64,000 nt of DNA from Marinimicrobium locisalis (GTDB lineage Bacteria > Pseudomonadota > Gammaproteobacteria > Pseudomonadales > Cellvibrionaceae): contig NZ_JBDLLG010000004.1 of the NCBI RefSeq assembly GCF_039822625.1, positions 1 through 64,000 of the forward strand, written 5' to 3'. Shown here in pieces: positions 52,531-61,098 of the stretch. Under the pieces are notes generated by a model, which saw only the letters and a program-made list of their open reading frames with translations, did no database searches and had not been told where the DNA came from. How positions within the stretch are numbered: the first letter of the stretch is position 1; each line of letters opens with the position of its first letter. A program made the translations under genes and the position numbers.

Positions 52531-52586
52531 GGATAAGCCTTATTTTTACTATGATCCGGGGCGGGCCGCCGCCGGCAGCGCAGAGT

Positions 52587-52970
52587 TCACCCTACGCGCT
52601 CAAAGATCTTCTCAATTTTTTCCTTGAGAGCCGCGGCCGTAAAGGGCTTGACCACGTAGCCATTGACCCCGGCCTGGGCCGCTTCGATAATCTGGTCGCG
52701 CTTGGCTTCCGCCGTGACCATCAGCACCGGCAGGGACTTGAGCTTCTCGTCCTCCCGCACCGCGCGCAAAAGGTCGATGCCCGACATGCCCGGCATATTC
52801 CAGTCGGTTACCAGAAAATCAAAGTCGCCGCTGCGCAGCATCGGCAGCGCCGTCACCCCGTCATCAGCCTCGTGGGTATTGCTGAAACCCAGGTCTCTGA
52901 GCAGGTTTTTAATAATCCGTCGCATTGTCGAAAAATCGTCGACAATCAGGATTTTCATGTTTTTATCCAA
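52587..52970 (-). CDS. cheY: Chemotaxis response regulator CheY
   Basis: Single receiver domain of about 127 residues. Acidic pair in ILIVDDFSTMRRII, phosphoacceptor in FLVTDWNMPGMSG, then Thr/Lys switch residues in MVTAEAKRD and NGYVVKPFTAAAL. Two starts are possible: TTG at 52970 with GGAGG five bases upstream, or the ATG four codons later (52958), which matches the usual CheY N-terminus but is 17 bases from the same GGAGG. Confidence 0.95.
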   Translation of the reverse strand: MDKNMKILIVDDFSTMRRIIKNLLRDLGFSNTHEADDGVTALPMLRSGDFDFLVTDWNMPGMSGIDLLRAVREDEKLKSLPVLMVTAEAKRDQIIEAAQAGVNGYVVKPFTAAALKEKIEKIFERVG

Positions 52971-53061
52971 TGCAACCTCCGTCTACTCTGGCGGGAGTCA
53001 GTTCAAGAAGGGGAGCCGCCGAAAGCCGCCCCGTCTGATGTTCATTCTAGCAGCCTGTTAG

Positions 53062-53077
53062 CCCGGCGCTCGCCGGG
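53062..53077. other. GC hairpin between fliA and cheY
   Basis: CCCGGCG, loop CT, CGCCGGG in the 150-base gap between fliA and cheY. No T-run, so at most a weak terminator. Confidence 0.3.
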
Positions 53078-53121
53078 GGAAGGCAAATTACCCACAATCC
53101 TCCGGCAGGTCAATCGCCGCC

Positions 53122-53856
53122 CTACCAGTCCGCCAGGCGGGTGCGCAGGCGCAGCGCGGCCTGGCTGTGAATCTGGCTAACGCGGGATTCACTCACGCCA
53201 AGCACTTGGCCGATCTCTTTGAGGTTCAGCTCTTCGTCATAGTAGAGCGCCAGCACGAGCTTTTCTCGTTCCGGTAGCTGGGTTATCGCCTGCGCCAGCG
53301 ATTGCTTTAGGGCGGATCGTTGAACGCCCTCCAGCGGGCTGGCGTGGTCACTGCCGGGGCCCGCCATGCTAAGGGTAGTATCATCGTCCCCAAAGGTCTC
53401 TTCATAGCTGAACAGACGGCTGGCGCTGGCATCGCGCAGCATGGCAAAGTAGTCGTCCAGCTCGACCCCGAGCTCTTCGGCCACTTCGGCGTCCTGAGCG
53501 TCTCGGCCGGTGCGGCCTTCGACAATACCAATGGCTTCGCTGATACGCCGGGCGTTGCGGTGTACCGAGCGCGGCGCCCAGTCCCCACGCCGCATTTCAT
53601 CGACGATGGCACCGCGAATCCGGATTCCGGCATAGGTCTCGAAACTGGCACCGCGGGAGGCGTCATACTTTTGGGCGGCTTCAAGCAGCCCGATCATACC
53701 CGCCTGAATCAGGTCTTCCACCTGCACGCTGGCGGGCATGCGCAACATCATATGATGGGCGATGCGCTTTACCAGCACAGCATAATCCTCGACCCGGATT
53801 TGGTTGCCAAGTTGTTGCGTTTTATCGTACATGGCTAATCCATTGGCTGTGGCCAT
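53122..53856 (-). CDS. fliA: Flagellar sigma factor FliA (sigma-28)
   Basis: 244-residue sigma factor for late flagellar and chemotaxis genes. Region 2 (YASRGASFETYAGIRIRGAI, VDEMRRGDWAPRSVHRNARR), region 3 and region 4 (LPEREKLVLALYYDEELNLK, EIGQVLGVSESRVSQIHSQA) are all present. The start at 53856 has GAGG nine bases upstream; a second ATG eight codons in is possible. Confidence 0.96.
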   Translation of the reverse strand: MATANGLAMYDKTQQLGNQIRVEDYAVLVKRIAHHMMLRMPASVQVEDLIQAGMIGLLEAAQKYDASRGASFETYAGIRIRGAIVDEMRRGDWAPRSVHRNARRISEAIGIVEGRTGRDAQDAEVAEELGVELDDYFAMLRDASASRLFSYEETFGDDDTTLSMAGPGSDHASPLEGVQRSALKQSLAQAITQLPEREKLVLALYYDEELNLKEIGQVLGVSESRVSQIHSQAALRLRTRLADW

Positions 53857-53895
53857 TGTTAGCTACCTCGTCACACCCACGTCCGCCGCTGTATT

Positions 53896-54720
53896 TCAAC
53901 GGCTGTTAGCCACCTGCAGCAGACGCTCCACAAAAAACTCCAACCGCCCGGTCGGCGCACTGGGAAGCGGCCACTGGTCCACCTCCCGTGCCAAATCCCG
54001 AATGGCCTGAGAAGCTTTCGCGTGGGGAGCGAACTCCAGCAGGGACTTCTGCTTCTGAACGGATCGGCGAACATTTTCATCAAAAGGGATATGCCCGACG
54101 TACTGCAGGGTGACATCCAGAAAGCGCTCGCACACACTATTGAGTTTGTTATACATGGATTGGCCCTCACGCGGCGTGCGAGTCATGTTAGCCACGACCC
54201 GAAACCGCTGAAGGCCGTGATCGCGGTTGAGAACCTTAATCAGAGCGTAGGCGTCGGTAATGGAGGAGGGTTCGTCACAGACCACCACCAGTACCTCGTT
54301 GGCGGCGCGGACAAAGCTAATGACGGTATCGGAAATGCCGGCGGCGGTATCCACCACCAGGATGTCCACCTGATCACTGAGTTCGCTGAACGCATTAATC
54401 AGGCCGGCGTGCTCTTTGGGCCCGAGCATGGTCATGCGCTGCACGCCGGACGCGGCGGGAACGATTTTAAGTCCCGAGGGGCCGTTGACCAGCACGTCCC
54501 GAAGGCTCATTTTACCGTCGAGCACATCGGACAGGGTGTGCTTGGCTTTGAGCCCAAGCAACACGTCCACGTTCGCCAGCCCAAGGTCGGCGTCTAGGAG
54601 CACGACGCGGCGGCGCAACTCCGCCAAGGCAATACTCAGGTTGACGGAAATATTGCTTTTGCCCACCCCGCCTTTACCGCCGGAAACCGCGATGACTTGA
54701 ACCGGACGCATTTGACTCAT
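53896..54720 (-). CDS. fleN: Flagellar number regulator FleN (FlhG)
   Basis: 274-residue MinD-like ATPase restricting flagellar number. The deviant Walker A is AVSGGKGGVGKSNISVNL, followed by VLLDADLGLANVDVLLGL, and VVDTAAGISDTVISFVRAA as Walker B region. Directly between flhF and fliA as in polar flagellates, where it antagonises FlhF and FleQ. Confidence 0.96.
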   Translation of the reverse strand: MSQMRPVQVIAVSGGKGGVGKSNISVNLSIALAELRRRVVLLDADLGLANVDVLLGLKAKHTLSDVLDGKMSLRDVLVNGPSGLKIVPAASGVQRMTMLGPKEHAGLINAFSELSDQVDILVVDTAAGISDTVISFVRAANEVLVVVCDEPSSITDAYALIKVLNRDHGLQRFRVVANMTRTPREGQSMYNKLNSVCERFLDVTLQYVGHIPFDENVRRSVQKQKSLLEFAPHAKASQAIRDLAREVDQWPLPSAPTGRLEFFVERLLQVANSR

Positions 54721-54781
54721 CTGCCAATAAACTCCTCAAAATCCGCTGTAACCCCGGTACGGGGTTGGTATTTCGGCGGTG

Positions 54782-56248
54782 TTACGACACCGCCCGGGCG
54801 GCACCCTCGCCGGTGGTGGACCTAGACCCCCGGCCCGTCGTGGACGCATCCCTCCGACCGATCAAGCTCGCGGCCCGAGTCACCAGCTGGTGAGCGCGAG
54901 CCACTTCAATATCTCTCGGAATATCCTGGCCGTGAGTAGTATAGACGATTGGCACACCACCCTGCATAACCACACCCAGGGATTCACCCAGGCTGGCGCT
55001 TTCGTCCAGCTTACTCAGAATACACCCCTCCAGTCCGGCTTCACCATAGGCGTGAAGGGACGCCTTGAGCAGCGCGGGCTGGCTATTGCTGGGCAACATC
55101 AACAGGGATTTCACCTGAGGTTGAGCACTGAGGCTCGCCATCTGTTCTGTCAGCCGTGGGTCGCCCTGGCGGAAGCCGGCGGTATCGATCAGCACCAGCG
55201 AGTGCCGGCGCAGGCCATATAACACGGAATTCAGTGCTTGTTGGTCATCCACCACCCGAAGGGTAACTCCTAGAATGCGGGCGAGGGAGCGCAGTTGGTC
55301 GTGCCCGCCAATGCGGTGGGTGTCCAACGTTACCAGGGCCACTTCGCGCGGCCCGTGCTCCATGACGTAGCGGGCCGCCAGCTTACCAATGGTGGTGGTT
55401 TTGCCCGCACCGGTGGGGCCGACCAGCGCAAACACGCCGCCCTGGGCGACCGGATCACTGGCGTCGGCAGGCAACTGGCGAGCCAGGCTGGCCAGGGTGC
55501 CGCTCCAGGCTTGGGAAAGGTCTCTGGTCGGGCGGCTGCGCTCAAGCAGCGGCGCGACCACCTCCTCGGGCAAGCCCATCCGCTCCAGGCGGCGACCAAC
55601 GCTGGCCTGAGCCGGTGTTCTGGAGGGCTGGCCCTTATGGCCATCACCCAGCATTTTGGACAGCTGCTCTTCCAGCAGAAAGCGCATTTCCGCCAGCTCG
55701 CTCTGCAACGTATCCAGCCGGTCATCCTGCTCGCCGGCGCTCGCCTGGGGAGCGGTCTGGACCTCGGACCTCGATTTTGGCGCGGCGACTGGTTGGCTCG
55801 GTTCATCTCGCAGCGGGTAACGCTCCGCCGCGCTCATGGGCCGTGCGCCGGAGAGTTGCTCTTCGGCACCTTCCAGCAGGGACCGTTTAATACGAATACC
55901 CGCGTTCACTCGCTGGTTGGGCTGCAAGTACTCCCGGGCTGAGGCCTCAAGGTCCCGCTCGACATTCTTTTGAGCCGCTTGGCGTTGAAGCGCCCGCTCG
56001 ATGGCATCGGCGCGCTGCCGCCCGGTTTCCGCCGCGGTCGCTGTCTCGTCCACCGGCTCGTCGCTCCAGGGCGTACTCCCCTGGACGGGCGGCGCCTCGG
56101 GCGTACTGGGCGCGGCACGGGTGGTCAGCAGCTCCACACCGTCTTTAGTGCGGTTGCTGGAGAGGATGACCGCGTCAGGGCCCAGCTCCTGGCGGACCAT
56201 TTCCAGGGCGCGTCTCATATCCGCCGCGAGAAATCGTTTCACCTGCAT
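54782..56248 (-). CDS. flhF: Flagellar SRP-type GTPase FlhF
   Basis: 488-residue GTPase that places the flagellum at the pole. After a basic N-terminal region (MQVKRFLAADMRRALEMVRQ) and a long charged linker, the NG domain contains FALVGPTGAGKTTTIGKLAA near residue 285, VALVTLDTHRIGGHDQLRSL and LIDTAGFRQGDPRL. ATG at 56248 has GAGGAG seven bases upstream; five codons further upstream the frame has another ATG without one. Follows flhA by 22 bases. Confidence 0.94.
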   Translation of the reverse strand: MQVKRFLAADMRRALEMVRQELGPDAVILSSNRTKDGVELLTTRAAPSTPEAPPVQGSTPWSDEPVDETATAAETGRQRADAIERALQRQAAQKNVERDLEASAREYLQPNQRVNAGIRIKRSLLEGAEEQLSGARPMSAAERYPLRDEPSQPVAAPKSRSEVQTAPQASAGEQDDRLDTLQSELAEMRFLLEEQLSKMLGDGHKGQPSRTPAQASVGRRLERMGLPEEVVAPLLERSRPTRDLSQAWSGTLASLARQLPADASDPVAQGGVFALVGPTGAGKTTTIGKLAARYVMEHGPREVALVTLDTHRIGGHDQLRSLARILGVTLRVVDDQQALNSVLYGLRRHSLVLIDTAGFRQGDPRLTEQMASLSAQPQVKSLLMLPSNSQPALLKASLHAYGEAGLEGCILSKLDESASLGESLGVVMQGGVPIVYTTHGQDIPRDIEVARAHQLVTRAASLIGRRDASTTGRGSRSTTGEGAARAVS

Positions 56249-56270
56249 TGTCGTACTCCTCATTCAGCCG

Positions 56271-58508
56271 CTATTGCCGATTGTTGGGTTTGCCGGCACC
56301 CACGCTGGCATCAATGGAAATCTGTTTGTTGTCCGGGATCTCGTTGTATGCCAGGACGTTCATATCGGGCACGCTGTTGCGAGCGAATCGGGCCAACATA
56401 TTGCGCAAAGGCCCTGCCACCAGAAGTACCAGCGGCTTGCCTGCCACCTCCTGCCTCTGAGCCGCTTCCATAAGAGACTGCTGTAAACGCTCGGCCAGGC
56501 TCGGCTCGATAAAGGCGCTGTCATCGGCGCCGGATTTTTGTGCCTGCTGAAGGGTATTCAGCAATAACTGTTCCAACTCGGGCTCAAGGGTGATTACCGG
56601 TAGCTCAGGCTCCTGCCCCACTATGTTTTGGACAATTTGGCGGGAAAGCGCCACGCGCGCCACCGCGGTCAAAGTGGCGGGATCTTGACTCTTGCCACCG
56701 TTGGCCGCCAAGGCTTCGGCGATGGAGCGCATATCCCGGATCGGTACCCGTTCACGCAACAGGTTCTGAAGCACCTTCAGCAACACATTGAGGCTGACCG
56801 TGTTGGGCACCAGTTCTTCAACCAGCTTGGGCGAGCTCTTCGACAACATATCCAGCAGTTTCTGAACATCTTCGTGCCCCAGTAGCTCCCAGGTGTGGTT
56901 CTGCAAAATTTGATTCAAATGGGTGGCCACTACCGTGCTGGCATCCACAACGGTATAACCCAAAGTCTGGGCCTTCTCTTTTTGGCCGGCATCAATCCAA
57001 ACGGCGTCCAGACCAAAAGCTGGGTCTTTGGTTTTGGTGCCGTCCAGTTCGCCGAAGACCTGGCCGGGGTTAATCGCCATTTCCCGGTCCGGATAGACCT
57101 CCGCCTCCGCCAGCGCCACACCCATCAAGCTGATGCGATAACCATTGGGCAGCAAATCCAGGTTGTCGCGAATATGAACGGAGGGAATCAAAAAACCCAT
57201 CTCCTGAGACAGCTTGCGCCGTACGCCCTTAATCCGCCCCAGCAACTCGCCGCCCTGCCCTCGGTCCACCAGGGGTATCAAGCGATAGCCGACCTCCAGC
57301 CCGATAATATCCACCGGCTGAACATCATCCCAATCCAACTCCGCGGACTCTTTCGAGGGCGGCAACGAGGCCTGCTGGCCACCACCGGGCGCGGACGGGG
57401 TAACCGAGGGCCCTCTCTCCACGGTTCCGCCCCCGGAGCCACCGCCCCGGGAGGACGGAAATTCTCGATCATCCTCCACCGGCTGAGGTTGTTGGCTGCG
57501 CCAATAAATAAAGTACGCCAACGCGCCACAGACCAACCCCAGCCCGAGAAACGCCACGTGGGGCATACCGGGAATCGAGCCCATAAGCAGCAACACCCCG
57601 GAGGCAATCGCCAGTGCCTTCGGGGTAGCAAACATCTGCCCCATAATCTGCTCGCGCATATCCTGGGAGCTGTTAACCCGAGTCACCAGAATCGCCGCCG
57701 AGGTAGAGAGCAACAGCGACGGAATCTGGGCCACCAGCCCGTCCCCAATGGTCAGCAGAATGTAATTCTGCAGCGCCGTGGCAAAGTCCAGATTGTGCTG
57801 AATCATGCCAATGCCGAGGCCGCCGATGATGTTGATCACCAGAATCAAAATACCGGCAATGGCATCACCCCGAACAAACTTGCTGGCACCGTCCATCGCC
57901 CCGTAGAAGTCCGCCTCACTGGCGACATCCTGACGTCGGGTACGGGCTTCTTCCTGATCGATCAACCCGGCATTCATATCGGCGTCGATCGCCATTTGCT
58001 TGCCCGGCATGGCGTCCAAGGTAAATCGGGCGCTCACCTCGGAAATACGCCCGGCACCCTTGGTCACCACGACGAAGTTGATAATCATCAAGATCAGGAA
58101 CACCACCAGCCCCACGGCATAGTTACCACCGATCACCACTTCCCCGAAGGCCTGGATCACCTTACCGGCGGCGTCCCCGCCCTCGTGACCGTTGAGCAAC
58201 ACGACGCGAGTAGAGGCGACGTTAAGCGCGAGCCGCAAGAGCGTGGCGATGAGGAGGATGGTGGGGAACACCGCGAAGTCGAGCGGGCGCATGGCGTAGA
58301 CGCCGACGAGCAGGACGACGATGGAGAGGGCGATGTTGAAGGAGAAGAAGGCGTCCAACAAAATCGGCGGCACGGGCAGAATCATCATGCCCAGCAGCAT
58401 CAGCAGCAGCACGGGAATACCGATGTTGCCATGGCCGAGCCCACGTAGGTGGCGGAAGGCGGCCCGGCGGTCGATGTTGTTGAGCTGGCTAAAGCTGGGT
58501 AGTGCCAT
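56271..58508 (-). CDS. flhA: Flagellar export gate protein FlhA
   Basis: 745-residue inner-membrane component of the flagellar type III export gate. The N-terminal third has about eight membrane helices (starting near residue 30) and the conserved cytoplasmic loop LDAMPGKQMAIDADMNAGLI, DQEEARTRRQDVASEADFYG. The C-terminal cytoplasmic domain (from about 370) docks export chaperones. A linker at 365-400 is Gly/Ser/Pro-rich. A sigma-54-type promoter lies 45-59 bases before its ATG, and two palindromic elements separate it from flhB. Confidence 0.97.
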   Translation of the reverse strand: MALPSFSQLNNIDRRAAFRHLRGLGHGNIGIPVLLLMLLGMMILPVPPILLDAFFSFNIALSIVVLLVGVYAMRPLDFAVFPTILLIATLLRLALNVASTRVVLLNGHEGGDAAGKVIQAFGEVVIGGNYAVGLVVFLILMIINFVVVTKGAGRISEVSARFTLDAMPGKQMAIDADMNAGLIDQEEARTRRQDVASEADFYGAMDGASKFVRGDAIAGILILVINIIGGLGIGMIQHNLDFATALQNYILLTIGDGLVAQIPSLLLSTSAAILVTRVNSSQDMREQIMGQMFATPKALAIASGVLLLMGSIPGMPHVAFLGLGLVCGALAYFIYWRSQQPQPVEDDREFPSSRGGGSGGGTVERGPSVTPSAPGGGQQASLPPSKESAELDWDDVQPVDIIGLEVGYRLIPLVDRGQGGELLGRIKGVRRKLSQEMGFLIPSVHIRDNLDLLPNGYRISLMGVALAEAEVYPDREMAINPGQVFGELDGTKTKDPAFGLDAVWIDAGQKEKAQTLGYTVVDASTVVATHLNQILQNHTWELLGHEDVQKLLDMLSKSSPKLVEELVPNTVSLNVLLKVLQNLLRERVPIRDMRSIAEALAANGGKSQDPATLTAVARVALSRQIVQNIVGQEPELPVITLEPELEQLLLNTLQQAQKSGADDSAFIEPSLAERLQQSLMEAAQRQEVAGKPLVLLVAGPLRNMLARFARNSVPDMNVLAYNEIPDNKQISIDASVGAGKPNNRQ

Positions 58509-58552
58509 GGAGGTCGCTTTTTTGACGGTTTGTCGTATGTAAGCGACCTATC

Positions 58553-58567
58553 GCAAGAAGTGTACCA
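58553..58567 (-). promoter_or_regulatory. Sigma-54 promoter upstream of flhA
   Basis: On the minus strand TGGTACACTTCTTGC keeps the -24 GG and -12 GC with exactly 10 bases between them, matching the RpoN consensus TGGYAC-N5-TTGC. It lies about 45 bases before the flhA ATG. In polar flagellates flhA-flhF-fleN-fliA are RpoN/FleQ-dependent, so position and function agree. Confidence 0.75.
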
Positions 58568-58624
58568 GTTGCCCCTTCCCCTTTACCTAATCTCTTAGTG
58601 GCAACCGGATTGTTTTACGCTCGG

Positions 58625-58735
58625 AGGCGGATGCGGTGTATACCCATGGGAGACTCTCTGAGGCATGGATGCCGATGAGAAGCCTACAGGGATGTATTCA
58701 CGGCGGGTCTCCCATGGGTATACACCGTAGCCGCC
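58625..58735. repeat. Palindromic element, left copy of the flhA-flhB pair
   Basis: Perfect 21-bp inverted arms (58634-58654 and 58707-58727) that extend to about 30 bp with two mismatches (GGCGGATGCGG against GGCGGCTACGG). The core is exactly 52 bases (58655-58706) and lies in reverse orientation; it is nearly identical to the mupP-yciK copy 1 core (CCGCCGTGAATACATCC start when read on the minus strand). Confidence 0.92.
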
Positions 58736-58783
58736 GGAGGTTGATTCGGAGCTCCCCTACCTTGAATGTTCTTTTCTAGGTAC

Positions 58784-58899
58784 GGCGGCTACGGGGTGTG
58801 GACTGTTCGGAGACCCGCCGTAAACCCATCCATGGGGGCTTCTCATCGGCATCCATGCCTCAGAGAGTCTCCGAACAGTCCACACCCCGCATCCGCCTC
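58784..58899. repeat. Palindromic element, right copy of the flhA-flhB pair
   Basis: Perfect 23-bp inverted arms (58792-58814 and 58867-58889), extending to about 31 bp with two mismatches, around a 52-base core (58815-58866) in plus orientation. The distal part of the arms is the same as in the left copy and the proximal part is different. As a result the outer flanks of the pair (58615-58636 and 58887-58908) are themselves perfect 22-bp inverted repeats. Confidence 0.92.
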
Positions 58900-58956
58900 C
58901 GAGCGTAATTCGAGCTTTCTGCTTCGTTAGCCTTAAGTCTGTTTGGGTCAAAATAG

Positions 58957-60093
58957 TCAGTCATACCGCATATTTCTCGGGACCGGAATATTCCTTGGGT
59001 ACTGGGGGCGGTCCCCCCTGCCCTTGCGGTAATTTCTCAGCTGGAACACATACGCCAACACCTGCGCCACCGCCATATACAAATCCGCCGGAATCTCCTC
59101 ATCCAACTCCGTCGTATAATAAATCGCCCGCGCCAACACCGGCGACTCCATAATATCAATACCGTGAGCCCGCGCGATCTCCCGAATCTTCAACGCCGTC
59201 TGATCACCCCCCTTCGCCAACAACACCGGCGTCGACATCCCCTCCGGATCATACCGTAGAGCCACCGAATAATGCGTCGGGTTCGTAATCACTACATCCG
59301 CCTTCGGCACCTCCGACATCATCCGGCGCTGAGCCATCTCCCGCTGCAACTGGCGAATGCGGCTCTTCACCTCCGGCTTACCCTCCGTATCCTTCATCTC
59401 ATCCTTTATTTCCTGCCGGGACATCTTCAGCTTCTGGCTGTTGTCCCAGATCTGAAACGGAATATCGATCGCCGCAATAGCAATCGTCACCGCCGCCAGG
59501 GCAATAGCGCCAACAATACTCAGCCAAACGGAGTTCTTAATGGCCGTCACCGCCTCCTGGTCCGACAACCGGATCATATCCTGTTGCTGGATGGCCAATA
59601 GCGCCACGGCAACGGCCATAATTAATATGACTTTGCCCAACGCCTTGGCCAGCTCCATCAGGGCCTTGAGGGAGAACATGCGCTTCAAACCCGCGAGGGG
59701 GTTCATGCGGCTGGGTTTGGGCGCCATGGATTTGGAACTGAAGAGCCAGCCGCCCAGCCCAATGGGCCCGGCGATGGAAGCGACCAGAAGCAGGGCCAGC
59801 ACCGGCATCATGCTCAGAGTACCGTGGTAGAGGGAGGCGGCGAGGTGTTCGACCATTATTTCGGTATTGAAGACCGCTTCCCGCTCCAGGTCGAAGTTAA
59901 ACTGAACGACTCCCGCCAGCTTGTGAGCCATGTAGGGGCCGAAGATCAGCAGGCCCAAGGTGCCGGCCAGCAGGATGAAGGTGGTGGTCAGTTCCCGCGA
60001 ACGCGGGATCTGCCCTTCTTCGCGCGCTTTTTCCTGTTTTCGCGCCGTGGGGTCTTCTGTTTTTTCCTGACCGTTGTCGTTTTCTTCAGCCAT
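58957..60093 (-). CDS. flhB: Flagellar export switch protein FlhB
   Basis: 378-residue export-gate protein that switches substrate specificity. Four membrane helices in residues 30-220; the cytoplasmic C-domain holds the self-cleavage site VVITNPTHYSVALRYDPEG. The very N-terminus is charged (EENDNGQEKTEDPTARKQEK). The start overlaps the fliR stop by one base. Between its stop and flhA lie 448 bases holding the two palindromes and the sigma-54 promoter. Confidence 0.96.
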   Translation of the reverse strand: MAEENDNGQEKTEDPTARKQEKAREEGQIPRSRELTTTFILLAGTLGLLIFGPYMAHKLAGVVQFNFDLEREAVFNTEIMVEHLAASLYHGTLSMMPVLALLLVASIAGPIGLGGWLFSSKSMAPKPSRMNPLAGLKRMFSLKALMELAKALGKVILIMAVAVALLAIQQQDMIRLSDQEAVTAIKNSVWLSIVGAIALAAVTIAIAAIDIPFQIWDNSQKLKMSRQEIKDEMKDTEGKPEVKSRIRQLQREMAQRRMMSEVPKADVVITNPTHYSVALRYDPEGMSTPVLLAKGGDQTALKIREIARAHGIDIMESPVLARAIYYTTELDEEIPADLYMAVAQVLAYVFQLRNYRKGRGDRPQYPRNIPVPRNMRYD

Positions 60094-60878
60094 CAGGGTA
60101 GACCTATCACTTGACGAACAATAAGGAACGCTTCTCGGCTGAACACTTCAAACGCGGGCAGGAAGGCGGGCAGGACCAGCCACATGACCAGTAGCCCGAA
60201 GATGAGTGTCATGGGGAAGCCGACGGTGAAGACGTTCATTTGCGGGGCGGAGCGGTTCATGGCGCCGAAGGCCATGTTGATGACCATGATGGCGGTGAAC
60301 ACGGGCAGTGCAATGACGAGTCCGGCGCTGAATAGCCAGGTTCCCATGCCGGCGATGCTGGCGAAGGCGCCGGGGCCGAGGCCGTCTCCGCCAATGGGGA
60401 GGGTTCGGAAGCTTTCGATCAGCAGCCCTATAAGGATTAGGTGGCCGTTGAAGTAGAGGAACAGGAGTGTGGCCAGCAGTAGGTAGAATTGGGACAGTAC
60501 GCTGGTGGAGACGCCGGTGGATGGGTCGTTCATGGCGGCGAAGCCGAGGCCCATTTTCATGGCCATGAGTTCGCCGGCGAGGATGAATATTTGCAGGAAG
60601 ACTTGGAGCATGAAGCCCATGGCGATGCCGATGAGGAGTTCTTTGGCGACGATGACCATGGCTTGCAGGGAGACGAAGTCGATGGCCGGGGGCGGCGGCA
60701 GCATGGGGACGACGAGTATGGTGGTGAAGAAGGTGAGTACGACGCGAATTCTGGCGGTGACGGTTTGGGCGCCGATGACGGGCATGGCGAGGAATAGGCC
60801 ACCAATGCGCAGCATCGGCCAGATGTACTGTCCGATGAATTGCATCAGTTGTTGTTCGCTCAGTACCAGTTCGTTCAC
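60093..60878 (-). CDS. fliR: Flagellar export gate protein FliR
   Basis: 261-residue polytopic membrane protein of the export gate with about six helices (FIGQYIWPMLRIGGLFLAMP at the start, LLIGIAMGFMLQVFLQIFIL, GLGFAAMNDPSTGVSTSVLS). The open frame begins with GTG at 60878 (VNELVLSEQQLM); an internal ATG at codon 12 would cut the first helix region, so GTG is favoured. Confidence 0.94.
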   Translation of the reverse strand: MNELVLSEQQLMQFIGQYIWPMLRIGGLFLAMPVIGAQTVTARIRVVLTFFTTILVVPMLPPPPAIDFVSLQAMVIVAKELLIGIAMGFMLQVFLQIFILAGELMAMKMGLGFAAMNDPSTGVSTSVLSQFYLLLATLLFLYFNGHLILIGLLIESFRTLPIGGDGLGPGAFASIAGMGTWLFSAGLVIALPVFTAIMVINMAFGAMNRSAPQMNVFTVGFPMTLIFGLLVMWLVLPAFLPAFEVFSREAFLIVRQVIGLP

Positions 60879-60956
60879 TTTCGCTCTTTGTATCTCTTAG
60901 AGGTTTTGCTTTGTAGAGAGTCCGGCTTTTAGAAAATCGAGCCTCTTAGAAAGCCC

Positions 60957-61069
60957 GGCTTCGCCATCGGGTGTATGGGTCCCGGACACGCCGTAAACCC
61001 GTCCCTGGGGGCTCGAATCGCGAGTCCCGCGCCCCACGGTCCGGGACCCATACACCCGATGGCGAAGCC
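60957..61069. repeat. Palindromic element, second core type
   Basis: Perfect 31-bp inverted arms (60957-60987 and 61039-61069) around a 51-base core that starts ACGCCGTAAACCCGTCC and continues GGCTCGAATCGCG, ending CCCCACG. The first half of the core is shared with the other copies and the second half is replaced by a CGCG/CGCG hairpin. It sits in the 220-base gap between fliQ and fliR inside the flagellar operon. Confidence 0.92.
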
Positions 61070-61098
61070 TCATTTGAGGCTTTACGTTTGCTGGGTTC

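Noticed and set aside
24701..61069. CRISPR array or attC/integron cassette sites as explanation for the palindromes
   Set aside because: Copies are scattered over 36 kb rather than regularly spaced, spacers are genes, and there is no integrase, cas gene or attC-type R box in the window.
24701..61069. Palindromes as plain rho-independent terminators
   Set aside because: None is followed by a T-run, several sit between co-directional operon genes, and the conserved core is not needed for termination. A partial terminator role remains possible.
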